This document shows, one piece after another, positions 7,765 through 14,940 of a stretch of 24,421 bases of DNA; position 1 is the first letter of the stretch; each line of letters begins with the position of its first letter. The stretch lies in assembly GCA_038230975.1 (NCBI GenBank), contig JBBRMF010000053.1, positions 1 to 24,421 of the forward strand. The letters run 5' to 3'. This DNA comes from JANXVV01 sp038230975. GTDB lineage: Bacteria > Planctomycetota > Phycisphaerae > Tepidisphaerales > Tepidisphaeraceae. Below the pieces are notes generated by a model. The model had not been told where the DNA came from and searched no databases. It was given only the letters and a program-made list of their open reading frames with translations. A program made the position numbers and the translations under genes.

Positions 7765-8532
7765 TCATCTTCTTCCATGATTTTTCAGCTGATTCAGCGT
7801 TGCTCGAAAATCCTTCGGCAGCGGTGCGACAAGTTCGACCCGCTCGCCATCGAGATTCGTAAATCGCAGTTTTTCGGCGTGGAGTGTGAGGCGGGCGATC
7901 AAGGGCCGTTCGCGTTCGCCGCGTGTCCATCGGTAGCCGCGTTTGAATTGACTCAAGTAGATGCCTGCCGCCAGTGCCGTCCCGCGCGGGGGGTTGTAAA
8001 GCGTATCCACCGCCAAAGGAAGTCCGATCGACATCAAGTGAACACGAATCTGGTGGGTCTTGCCGGTCTTCGGAAAGCAGCGAATCAGGTTGTAGTCGCC
8101 GAAGGTATCTTCAACTTGCCATGCGGTCTTGGCGGGCCGGCCAGAGCTTGAGATCATCATCCGGGTTTTGGAACCGGGATTGACGCAAAGTGGGCTGTCG
8201 ACTTCACCCGTCTGGCCAGGAGCCACACCGAAGCTGATTGCGAGATATTCTTTTTCGACGGTGTTGTTTTGAAACTGATGCGAGAGGTGTCGCTGTGCAT
8301 CTTTGTTCTTGGCGAACAGCAGCACACCGCTGGTTTCTTTATCCAGGCGATGAACGACCCGAATGCGTGGGTCTTCCTTCCCGGTATGCGGCAATTTTAC
8401 CAGCGCGGCGATTTGCTGGAGCACACTGTCGGTTTCGGCGCGGCCGGGGATCGTCGCAAGGCCAGCGGGTTTTAGAACGGCCACCAGATCGTTGGTTTGC
8501 CACAAAATTTCAAGCGAGAGAGGTCGTTTCAT
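7765..8532 (-). CDS. RluA/RluD-family RNA pseudouridine synthase
   Basis: This 255-residue enzyme isomerises specific uridines of rRNA or tRNA to pseudouridine in the cytoplasm. The diagnostic catalytic motif HRLDKETSG lies at residues 61-69, with the nucleophilic aspartate at 64. Further family segments are KPAGLATIPG (21-30), KEYLAI, and KTHQIRVHLMSIGLPLAVDTLY. The N-terminal S4 RNA-binding domain of RluD is absent, so it is a short, RluA-like form; the target uridine cannot be told from sequence. The ATG at 8532 was preferred to an in-frame TTG at 8544. Two small inverted repeats lie between it and the upstream TPR gene. It is probably read after the TPR lipoprotein gene, about 70 nt away. 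Confidence 0.92.
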   Translation of the reverse strand: MKRPLSLEILWQTNDLVAVLKPAGLATIPGRAETDSVLQQIAALVKLPHTGKEDPRIRVVHRLDKETSGVLLFAKNKDAQRHLSHQFQNNTVEKEYLAISFGVAPGQTGEVDSPLCVNPGSKTRMMISSSGRPAKTAWQVEDTFGDYNLIRCFPKTGKTHQIRVHLMSIGLPLAVDTLYNPPRGTALAAGIYLSQFKRGYRWTRGERERPLIARLTLHAEKLRFTNLDGERVELVAPLPKDFRATLNQLKNHGRR

Positions 8533-8537
8533 AAAGC

Positions 8538-8579
8538 CCGGCAATCTTGCCGGAACTTTATTCTGTCGAAAAAAGTTCC
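8538..8579. repeat. Two adjacent small inverted repeats before the pseudouridine synthase start
   Basis: CCGGCA (8538-8543) pairs with TGCCGG (8548-8553) around ATCT. GGAACTTT (8552-8559) pairs with AAAGTTCC (8572-8579). They overlap by two bases, so they could be alternative structures in the leader of the minus-strand gene, or the end of the TPR transcript. Confidence 0.35.
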
Positions 8580-8604
8580 GCCGTAAACGTCAGGCGTACA
8601 GAAA

Positions 8605-9633
8605 TCACTTCGATTCGTCTGAGAATTTCAGTGAATAGGTCTTCATCAATTGGGCAATCCGTGGCTGGTTGGGCTTGATCAGCAGGCTTTTTTGCCAGGC
8701 ATCCAATGCCCCATTTCGCTTGTCTTCTTCAAGGCCAAGACTCTGATTGTACTCGGTGATGAGAGTCCAGCCGGTTTCGTTCAAAGCGGGTGTAAAATGC
8801 GAATCGAGCTTAAGTGCGCGGGCATATTCATTGAGCGCGTCGGGATACCGTTTTTCGAGAAACAAGGTGTCGCCCAGTCGCTTGCGATGGGGAGCCGTAT
8901 CGTTAATTCGCACGACCTGATCCATGACGCTCCGTGCTTCGGAAAACCGCTGTTGCACGATTAGATTATTCGCCAGCGAAACGGCCAATTCGATATGCGT
9001 TGAATCCAGCTCGAGCGCACGGCGATAGGCCTCCTCGGCTTCTTTGTAACGTTTGGCGGTTTCCAGCGCCACCGCGAGATTCGACCAGCCCGGACCCGAT
9101 TGCGGATTTAATTCCACCGACAGCCGACAGAACTTAATGGCATTTTCCAAGTCATCGAGCCGCAAATAGGCGACACCCAGATTTTGGGCCGAAAGGGCAT
9201 CTTTAGGATTGAGCTGCAGGGCTCGAAGATAGGCTGCAACGGCGTCTTTCACTCGATCGAGAAGCTGGAACATCAACCCCTCATTGTAGTAATTCTTGTA
9301 GCCGTATGGGTCGAGTACGATCGTCGACTGGTATTGTTGGAGGGCATCTTTGTAGTTGCGCTTGGATTGATACAAATCGCCGAGCACAGAATGAGCCATG
9401 ATCAGATCGGGATGCTGTTGAACCGCTGCCTGGAGATCCTGGATCGCTTTTTCGGTATCCCCGCGGTTGTACGCCAAAACGCCTTGGACATACTGATCAA
9501 TCGCGCCAACTCGGCTTGGTGGGCCTGAAGCTGGAGCCGAGCCGCAGCCTCCTAAATAGATTGCGCCACCGAACAGCGTGACCAAAGAAAGAGTTCCGAG
9601 AATCGAGCGGGTTGAAGCGATCACGCGTGGCAT
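8605..9633 (-). CDS. Tetratricopeptide-repeat lipoprotein
   Basis: The 342-residue protein has a signal sequence with a good lipobox LGGC (Cys30), so it is likely anchored in a membrane facing the periplasm. After it, from about residue 45, come roughly eight TPR units, recognisable by repeats such as AYNRGDTEKAIQDLQAAV, KNYKDALQQYQSTIVLDPYG, RYKEAEEAYRRALELD and RYPDALNEYARALKLD. TPR arrays are protein-interaction scaffolds; no enzymatic domain is present and the partner is unknown. It resembles PilF/NlpI-like TPR lipoproteins only in general architecture. The ATG at 9633 was chosen because it directly opens the signal peptide; an upstream in-frame start at 9735 adds 34 residues without signal character. 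It is divergent from the GT2 gene at 9928. Confidence 0.9.
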   Translation of the reverse strand: MPRVIASTRSILGTLSLVTLFGGAIYLGGCGSAPASGPPSRVGAIDQYVQGVLAYNRGDTEKAIQDLQAAVQQHPDLIMAHSVLGDLYQSKRNYKDALQQYQSTIVLDPYGYKNYYNEGLMFQLLDRVKDAVAAYLRALQLNPKDALSAQNLGVAYLRLDDLENAIKFCRLSVELNPQSGPGWSNLAVALETAKRYKEAEEAYRRALELDSTHIELAVSLANNLIVQQRFSEARSVMDQVVRINDTAPHRKRLGDTLFLEKRYPDALNEYARALKLDSHFTPALNETGWTLITEYNQSLGLEEDKRNGALDAWQKSLLIKPNQPRIAQLMKTYSLKFSDESK

Positions 9634-9927
9634 CCTATTCTTGAGCGCTTTCGGACGTGAAAAGAATGTCCGAGCGGCATAAACCGAATATAGGCTCTGG
9701 TTGCAATCCCCGTCAACGTCAAGGATTGCTGACATCAGAGGTTATTGTTGACGGTCCCGTTCCGGGGTTCTACTATCCCCCATCGGCCAGTGGTCGCATT
9801 GGAATTAGTTCTTATGTAACGAGTTGCAGAGACACTTTGGGCGGTGGCATCTCGTTTGCCATTGTTCTGAAGTTGTGGTGTCATACACGATATTGGGCTA
9901 CGAGGTGCCTTCAGCGAGGAGTGTTGC
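9634..9927. other. Divergent intergenic region without a recognised gene
   Basis: The 294 bp separate the TPR lipoprotein (minus) and the GT2 glycosyltransferase (plus) and should hold both promoters. I see no convincing -35/-10 pair, no hairpin and no conserved small frame. Only GAGGAG at 9915-9920, the ribosome binding site of the GT2 gene, stands out. Confidence 0.4.
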
Positions 9928-10686
9928 GTGCGAATACTGGTCGCCATCCCCGTATATAACGAAAAAAAGTACGTCAATCAGGTATTGGACAAAGTGCTTC
10001 AATATCATGGAGAAATCCTCGTGGTCGACGACTGCAGTCTCGACGGGACCGCCGATCTGTTGCGTCAGCGGTCCGATATTCAGCTCATTCGTCATCCCGT
10101 AAATCGCGGTTACGGCCAAAGCCTGATCGACGCCTTCAACTACGCCGACGTCCGTGGATATGACTGGGTGATCACCATGGACTGCGATGAACAACACGAA
10201 CCGGAGATGATCCCGGAATTCATTCGACAAATTAAAACAGACCATTGGGATATCATCAGCGGTTCGCGGTATCTAGTAGCGCGGAAGGACGATGATTTGC
10301 CTCCCGGCGATCGACGGCTTGTCAATCGCTCCATCACCACAACAATTAATGATCTTTTCGGATGGAAGCTAACTGATACATTTTGCGGTTTCAAAGCACA
10401 TCGCATGAGTGCGATGCGTCGGCTACAACTTGATGAATCCGGATATGCGTTTCCTTTGCAGTTGTGGCCGCAAGCCTGGTTTGCGAAATTGCGGATTACG
10501 GAAATCCCGGTTCGGCTTATTTATAATGACCCGAACCGATCCTTTGGCGTCGTTCTGGACGAAACATCGATTCGCTTGAAACATTACCTTGACGTGCTGG
10601 CTCGTGAGCTGGATCGTCCGGAAATAAAGACCGCGAAACATCCGACGAAATGTGCGGAGACTTCCCCCTGCGGTTGTCCTGGATAG
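9928..10686 (+). CDS. Family 2 glycosyltransferase (DPM1-like)
   Basis: The 252-residue GT-A fold enzyme is likely to transfer a sugar from a nucleotide donor to a lipid carrier or glycan on the cytoplasmic face of the membrane. It shows IPVYNE at the start, VVDDCSLDG (32-40), HPVNRGYG (56-63), the DxD-type metal-binding site TMDCDEQHEP (D85, D87), SGSRY, and TDTFCGFKAHR typical of dolichyl-phosphate-mannose-synthase-like members. No transmembrane helix follows the catalytic domain. The start is GTG at 9928, supported by GAGGAG with 7-nt spacing and by the N-terminus MRILVAIPVYNE. The BshC-like gene begins 9 nt after the stop, implying co-transcription. Confidence 0.92.
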   Translation: MRILVAIPVYNEKKYVNQVLDKVLQYHGEILVVDDCSLDGTADLLRQRSDIQLIRHPVNRGYGQSLIDAFNYADVRGYDWVITMDCDEQHEPEMIPEFIRQIKTDHWDIISGSRYLVARKDDDLPPGDRRLVNRSITTTINDLFGWKLTDTFCGFKAHRMSAMRRLQLDESGYAFPLQLWPQAWFAKLRITEIPVRLIYNDPNRSFGVVLDETSIRLKHYLDVLARELDRPEIKTAKHPTKCAETSPCGCPG

Positions 10687-10695
10687 CGGACCGGC

Positions 10696-12201
10696 ATGAG
10701 CAATACTTCTTCCCGCTACGCCGACTGGAAGGCTCCGGCCGAGGACGGTCAGATGCTCATCTGGCCCGACCCCTCTACGCTGCTCTCAGAGACACGCGAA
10801 AATCGCCAACGACTGACCTCGGCTGACGACGTCTTGCTGCAAGGAATCCCTCTCCCGGAACTCCGACGCCAAGCCCGCGATTTTATTGGCCACCCCGGGG
10901 ATGAACCGCTCTTTGCCACCGGTCATCAAACCGAACTTTATCATCCCGGTGTTTGGGTGAAGAACGCCATGATCAATTCACTGGCTCACAAAGCCGGTGG
11001 GGCGGCTTTTCATTTTGCGGTGGATACGGATGCGCCAAAACATTTGCATCTCCGATGGCCGGGTGGTTCTGAACCGATCACCGATGACGCCGAACTGACG
11101 ACTGCCGAGTGGACCAGTCTGCTTTCACCCTCGACTCCAAAACATCTGAGCGAAATCACCGAGAAGCTCAACGCCACCGCCGCAACATGGGCGTTTACAC
11201 CGTCGACCGAGATTTTCCTTTCCTCGTTGCGCCGACTGTCACTGGAATCGCAGAATCTCTCGACCGCCTTGGCCAACAGCATTCATTCTCTGGAATGGGA
11301 TCTTGGATTGCGGCATCATTCGCTGTTGGTTTCACCGCTCTGGAATTGCGAACCTTATCTGATTTTTCTGCACCATTTCCTGGCACGCGCCGATGAAGTG
11401 GCGCAGGTTTACAATCGAGTTTTAGCCGACTATCGCGCCCGGAATGGCGTGCGAACCGCCGCGCGGCCGATGCCGGATCTGAACGTGTCGGACGCTGAAA
11501 TCGAGTGCCCATTCTGGATCGATGATGTCGCCATGGGGCGGCGGACGCGCGCGGTTGTCCATCGACGACATGGCGTTTGGACGATCATTCCCACCGAAGG
11601 GCACGACCCGTTCACACTTGATCCTTCAATCGACGGACGCCTTGCCGCGGAACGCCTGCTGCAATGGTGTCGTAAAAATCAACTTCGCATCGCACCAAGG
11701 GCGCTAACCCTCACCCTGTTTTTCAGGCTGTTTCTCGCCGATCAATTCGTTCACGGTATCGGTGGCGGCCGGTATGACCAAGTGACGGATGGGGTTATTC
11801 ATGGTTTGCTTGGATTTGAACCACCACGATTTTCAGTGACAACCGCCACGCTCTTTTTCCCGGCAGCGGTGGGGCAGAGGCGCGTCAATCTTTACCCACT
11901 GCTGCAAGAGGGCCGTCGTGTGCGACACGGGATGTTGAGCAACGAAAAGCGTACGATGGTGACCCAGATCGATCAACTCCCGCGTCATTCCCGGCAACGG
12001 CAGGAGCTGTTCTTCCGAATGCATCAGCGCTTGGCCGCCGAATCAAACAGCCCGGCCGTACAGAGTTGGGAACAAAAACTGCGCGAGGCTCAGCACGCCA
12101 GTCAATTGCAAAAAGCGCTGTTCGATCGAGAGCTTTTTTTCGCCATACAACCACGGGAGCGCTTGACTGCGATGATTGATCGCTATGATGCCGCTCTCTG
12201 A
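10696..12201 (+). CDS. BshC-like protein (putative amino-acid ligase fold), function unassigned
   Basis: This 501-residue protein is not obviously known, but it follows the layout of BshC, the putative cysteine ligase of bacillithiol synthesis. The segment TGHQTELYHPGVWVKN (75-90) aligns with the GGQQ.GLLTGPLYT region of BshC. FAVDTDAPKH (107-116) sits where BshC has its WVAGEDHD. ADQFVHGIGGGRYDQ with a following GFEPP (348-377) parallels the BshC segment IAGPGEINYW...GFKMPP. The end, with a helix then IQPRERLTAMIDRY, matches PQERIWNIMYYLNRY. This is my recollection of the family, not an alignment run. No BshA- or BshB-type gene is in the window, so bacillithiol synthesis cannot be concluded. 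It lies between a GT2 and a TIM-barrel isomerase/epimerase on the same strand. Confidence 0.7.
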   Translation: MSNTSSRYADWKAPAEDGQMLIWPDPSTLLSETRENRQRLTSADDVLLQGIPLPELRRQARDFIGHPGDEPLFATGHQTELYHPGVWVKNAMINSLAHKAGGAAFHFAVDTDAPKHLHLRWPGGSEPITDDAELTTAEWTSLLSPSTPKHLSEITEKLNATAATWAFTPSTEIFLSSLRRLSLESQNLSTALANSIHSLEWDLGLRHHSLLVSPLWNCEPYLIFLHHFLARADEVAQVYNRVLADYRARNGVRTAARPMPDLNVSDAEIECPFWIDDVAMGRRTRAVVHRRHGVWTIIPTEGHDPFTLDPSIDGRLAAERLLQWCRKNQLRIAPRALTLTLFFRLFLADQFVHGIGGGRYDQVTDGVIHGLLGFEPPRFSVTTATLFFPAAVGQRRVNLYPLLQEGRRVRHGMLSNEKRTMVTQIDQLPRHSRQRQELFFRMHQRLAAESNSPAVQSWEQKLREAQHASQLQKALFDRELFFAIQPRERLTAMIDRYDAAL

Positions 12202-12211
12202 ATTTAAGTGG

Positions 12212-12270
12212 CATGGGCATATTGCCCATGTGTTGCGGTAACCCGCAACTTTGACCGGTACTCCGGTCAA
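12212..12270 (+). repeat. Three tandem perfect hairpins
   Basis: Three stems follow one another with one-base gaps. CATGGGCA/TGCCCATG lies at 12212-12219 and 12223-12230 (loop 3). GTTGCGG/CCGCAAC lies at 12232-12238 and 12243-12249 (loop 4). TTGACCGG/CCGGTCAA lies at 12251-12258 and 12263-12270 (loop 4). They start 10 nt after the BshC-like stop and end ~55 nt before the TIM-barrel start. There is no T-run, so they are not ordinary terminators. Confidence 0.75.
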
Positions 12271-12325
12271 CAAAGCAAGAGCGCAGCGATCTTTATTACA
12301 TCATGGGAAAGGACCCGCAGACACA

Positions 12326-13168
12326 ATGAAACTTGCATTCTCCACCAACGCGTACACTCGCTTTTCACTGATTGAGGCATTACGCGGGATTAAGAAAGCA
12401 GGTTTTTCCGGAGTCGAAATACTAGCCGACACGCCACACGCCTATCCCGAACAGATCGATGCAGCACTTACCTCTTCCGTTTCACGCGAGCTTGAAAAAC
12501 TCGACCTCCAGATCAGCAACATCAACTGTAATTGCAGTTTTGGCTATTGGAAGGATGCGCCACCGGAGCCGTATTTTGAGCCGAGCCTGATCAGCCCGAA
12601 TCCCCAATATCGGGCCGATCGTTCGCGAATGATTTTGAAAACCCTGCAATTTGCCAGGGATCTCGGAGCGAGAAATATCAGCATCACCAGCGGCCGATTA
12701 CTCGGTGGAATGCCTCCGGAACCCGCTGCCAAACAATTTGCCGAGTCCATGAAACCGATCCTTGATGCGGCGGACAAGCTCGACATCGACGTCGGCATTG
12801 AATGTGAACCGGGCCTATTTCTCGAATATATCGCCGAGTTGTGCGAGTGGATCGATCGGCTAGGCCATCCCCGATTTGGCGCGAATCTGGATATCGGCCA
12901 TAGCCAGGTGATCGGGGAGAGCATCCCCGAGGTGGTCAAGATGCTTCAAGGTCGAATCTGGAATATGCATGTGGAAGATATCCCCGGCCGCAAGCATTAT
13001 CATTTGATTCCCGGTGAAGGCACGCTTGATTGGCAGGCGCTTAATTTCGCATTGACCGGCATCGGTTATGATCGTTTTCTCACCGTCGAGCTTTACACGC
13101 AGACCGCCAATCCTCAGCATGCGGCCGATGCAAGTTTCAAGTTCCTTAACGAGCATTTCGGTAAATGA
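12326..13168 (+). CDS. Sugar phosphate isomerase/epimerase, AP-endonuclease-2-like TIM barrel
   Basis: The 280-residue protein has the xylose-isomerase-like TIM-barrel pattern of sugar isomerases, epimerases and related enzymes. The family's metal ligands are visible at E159 (VGIECEPG), D189 and H192 (LDIGHSQ), H215 (NMHVEDI) and E255 (TVELYTQ). Members act on keto-sugars, inositols or similar polyols in the cytoplasm; the substrate here cannot be deduced. The ATG at 12326 begins MKLAFSTNAYTR, the expected first strand. The longer frame from 12251 uses part of the hairpin array and is rejected. It may belong to the same transcript as the GT2 and BshC-like genes, with the hairpins adjusting expression. 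Confidence 0.9.
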   Translation: MKLAFSTNAYTRFSLIEALRGIKKAGFSGVEILADTPHAYPEQIDAALTSSVSRELEKLDLQISNINCNCSFGYWKDAPPEPYFEPSLISPNPQYRADRSRMILKTLQFARDLGARNISITSGRLLGGMPPEPAAKQFAESMKPILDAADKLDIDVGIECEPGLFLEYIAELCEWIDRLGHPRFGANLDIGHSQVIGESIPEVVKMLQGRIWNMHVEDIPGRKHYHLIPGEGTLDWQALNFALTGIGYDRFLTVELYTQTANPQHAADASFKFLNEHFGK

Positions 13169-13184
13169 TCGACCCGATGCTTTA

Positions 13185-13215
13185 TTGAAACATTTACTCA
13201 CAAGTCCGGTATTAA
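13185..13215 (+). promoter_or_regulatory. Candidate promoter for the peroxidase gene
   Basis: TTGAAA (13185-13190) and TATTAA (13210-13215) are separated by 19 nt, which is longer than ideal, and lie 36 nt before the ATG. The surrounding gap is AT-rich compared with the flanking genes. Confidence 0.3.
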
Positions 13216-13250
13216 TCTGCAACGTCACTCAATTTTTCAGGAGAATCGAA

Positions 13251-13880
13251 ATGTTCACGAGCAAATTTCAATGGGTCATTCGTTCACTTCCCGTTTTAGG
13301 TCTTGCCCTGGCTGCTGCGGTCTACGCCAAAAGCCCCGCGAATGAAGTCATCAAGGAACCGACGGATAAACCGGCAAAGAGCAGTCCACTGCAATTCACG
13401 GTGAAGGACATCAAAGGCAATGATGTCAATCTCAGCGATTACAAAGGGAAAGTGGTTTTGATGGTTAATGTCGCCAGTAAGTGCGGCAACACCCCTCAGT
13501 ATGCCGGGCTTGAAAAGATGTACGAAAAGTATAAGGACCAGGGTTTGGTGATCATCGGTTTCCCGGCCAATAACTTCCTGGCTCAGGAGCCCGGCAGCAA
13601 CGAAGAGATCCTGGAATTCTGCTCGTCGACCTACCATGTCGCATTTCCGATGATGGCCAAAGTCAGCGTAAAAGGAAATGATAAAGCCCCGCTGTATAAA
13701 TTCCTGACCGAGAAGGAAACCAACGCCGAATTTGCCGGTGATGTGGAATGGAATTTTGGGAAATTTCTGGTCGATCGCAACGGTGCTGTCATCGCCCGTT
13801 TCAATGCCCGAACCAAACCGGAAGAACCCCAGGTGGTCAGCACTGTCGAAAAAGCCCTGGCGGCTCCGGTGGCGAAGTAG
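13251..13880 (+). CDS. Exported glutathione-peroxidase-family thiol peroxidase
   Basis: The 209-residue protein has an N-terminal signal peptide (about 1-26, hydrophobic core LPVLGLALAAA, cleavage plausible after VYA), so it should work outside the cytoplasm. The mature part is a GPx/thioredoxin fold: NVASKCGNTPQY with peroxidatic Cys78, FPANNFLAQEPGS with the conserved Gln112, and WNFGKFLVD with Trp167 and Asn168. These make up the GPx catalytic tetrad with cysteine in place of selenocysteine. Cys124 in EFCSSTYHVAFP may act as a resolving cysteine, which would suggest thioredoxin-type reduction. It reduces hydrogen or lipid peroxides. The ATG at 13251 has AGGAG 8 nt upstream; the 61-codon-longer frame overlaps the preceding gene and is rejected. 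Confidence 0.93.
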   Translation: MFTSKFQWVIRSLPVLGLALAAAVYAKSPANEVIKEPTDKPAKSSPLQFTVKDIKGNDVNLSDYKGKVVLMVNVASKCGNTPQYAGLEKMYEKYKDQGLVIIGFPANNFLAQEPGSNEEILEFCSSTYHVAFPMMAKVSVKGNDKAPLYKFLTEKETNAEFAGDVEWNFGKFLVDRNGAVIARFNARTKPEEPQVVSTVEKALAAPVAK

Positions 13881-13886
13881 CAAAAT

Positions 13887-13960
13887 TTTTAGCGGCATCG
13901 CCCAAGGCACGCGTTTTCATTTGCAGTAGAAAACGCGTGCCTCCGGCATTGCCGCTAAAA
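13887..13960. repeat. 74-bp interrupted inverted repeat
   Basis: TTTTAGCGGCA (13887-13897) pairs with TGCCGCTAAAA (13950-13960). GGCACGCGTTTTC (13906-13918) pairs perfectly with 13929-13941. The internal unpaired segments are of equal length (8 and 8 nt) around a 10-nt loop. It begins 6 nt after the peroxidase stop. It could terminate that gene or be a dispersed palindromic element. Confidence 0.7.
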
Positions 13961-13981
13961 TAAAAACCAATCGCATGGAAT

Positions 13982-14012
13982 AAAAAAAGAGCCGTCCCCC
14001 CGGACGGCTCTT
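13982..14012 (-). terminator. Intrinsic terminator of the response-regulator gene
   Basis: AAGAGCCGTCC (13987-13997) and GGACGGCTCTT (14002-14012) form an 11-bp stem with a four-C loop. Read on the minus strand it is followed by a T-run (complement of A 13982-13988), 25 nt after the regulator stop. Confidence 0.85.
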
Positions 14013-14037
14013 CACGTTCCTCGATTGATTCCAATTT

Positions 14038-14619
14038 TCAATACACCACGGCCATCGCATCCTCAACAGCTTCCATGACCTGCCGAACATGGAACGGCTT
14101 TTTCAGGAAACCATCGAATCCGCTCGCCAGTAGCCCCTTGGCGTCCTCATCGGTCAACTTGCCGCTCATGGCGATAACCTTCGTCAATTGCAGATCGGCA
14201 TTGTTCTTGACCTGCTTGCAGACGACCCGGCCATCCAGATCGGAAAGATGCATATCCAATAGCATCACATGCGGACGGAATTTTTCTGCGACGATGCCTG
14301 ATTCAAACCCACCTTTGGCGACTTCGACTTCATATTTGGCTTCATCTTCGAGAATGCGCTCGAGCACCTCGACCACATCCACTTCATCGTCGACGATGAG
14401 GATGCGCGTGCAACCGGTCATCAATCCATTGAGCGGCATGTTGTGCTGCTTCATGAATCGAATGAGCTGGTTGATCGGAATGCGCCGATCTTTGCTGCCG
14501 GGAATTCGATAGCCGCGCAGTGCGCCGGAGTCGAACCATTTGCTGACCGTGCGCGGTGCGACATTGCAGATCTTCGCGACCTCGCCGGTGGTCAGTACAT
14601 CTTTTGCCTTGGTACTCAT
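14038..14619 (-). CDS. Response regulator with N-terminal helix-turn-helix and C-terminal receiver domain
   Basis: The 193-residue protein joins an excisionase/MerR-like DNA-binding domain (about 8-58: LTTGEVAKICNVAPRTVSKW, then RIPGSKDRRIPINQLIRFM) to a CheY-like receiver (about 72-193). The receiver keeps the acidic pocket DDE (77-79), the phospho-acceptor Asp122 in MLLDMHLSDLDG, Ser152 and Lys174 in FLKKPF, so phosphorylation is expected. The order is the reverse of OmpR or NarL types. No sensor kinase is nearby. The ATG at 14619 is preceded by GGGAGAG with 7-nt spacing; the longer frame to 14769 crosses an inverted repeat and is unlikely. The gene is divergent from the GT4 gene and may control it. 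Confidence 0.92.
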   Translation of the reverse strand: MSTKAKDVLTTGEVAKICNVAPRTVSKWFDSGALRGYRIPGSKDRRIPINQLIRFMKQHNMPLNGLMTGCTRILIVDDEVDVVEVLERILEDEAKYEVEVAKGGFESGIVAEKFRPHVMLLDMHLSDLDGRVVCKQVKNNADLQLTKVIAMSGKLTDEDAKGLLASGFDGFLKKPFHVRQVMEAVEDAMAVVY

Positions 14620-14712
14620 ATTGAACTCTCCCACTCCGGTTTCAGCCGCGCGAACGCGGCGATTGTTTCTTCTTTTTTCCTTGACCGCGTTGTCTTCGAA
14701 GCGATGATCCGC

Positions 14713-14777
14713 GGCAAGCAATGTGCGGCGGATGGATCGCACCCTCTCGACACACCGACAACCGCACATTGCTTGCC
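14713..14777. promoter_or_regulatory. Perfect 16-bp inverted repeat in the divergent regulator/GT4 region
   Basis: GGCAAGCAATGTGCGG at 14713-14728 is exactly complementary in reverse to 14762-14777, with 33 nt between. It lies about 94 nt upstream of the regulator start and ~38 nt upstream of the candidate -35 of the GT4 gene. It could be an operator pair or a leader hairpin of the regulator transcript. Confidence 0.6.
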
Positions 14778-14814
14778 ACCGATCACCGGCTTAAAAGACC
14801 CTGCTGGATCACCC

Positions 14815-14843
14815 TTGCCTGCACACGGTTTCTCTGGTTTATA
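14815..14843 (+). promoter_or_regulatory. Candidate promoter of the GT4 gene
   Basis: TTGCCT (14815-14820), a 17-nt spacer and TTTATA (14838-14843, in the AT-rich string TTTATATAT) lie about 97 nt before the ATG at 14941. Apart from this, the inverted repeat and the regulator leader, the 321-bp gap 14620-14940 holds nothing I can identify. Confidence 0.4.
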
Positions 14844-14940
14844 TATCGTCCGGTGGGCGGCAACCTTTAGATCGTGTCAAGCGGTTTTGACGAACAATCC
14901 GGGAATGCTGGAAACAACGACGTTATCAGACGGCAACTGC

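Noticed and set aside
13296..13910. A 204-codon minus-strand frame
   Set aside because: It is antisense to the glutathione-peroxidase-like gene, whose catalytic motifs are all present on the other strand.
14443..14940. A 166-residue N-terminal extension of the GT4 protein
   Set aside because: It overlaps the divergent regulator and crosses the inverted repeat and candidate promoter; the GT4 fold starts at the ATG at 14941.
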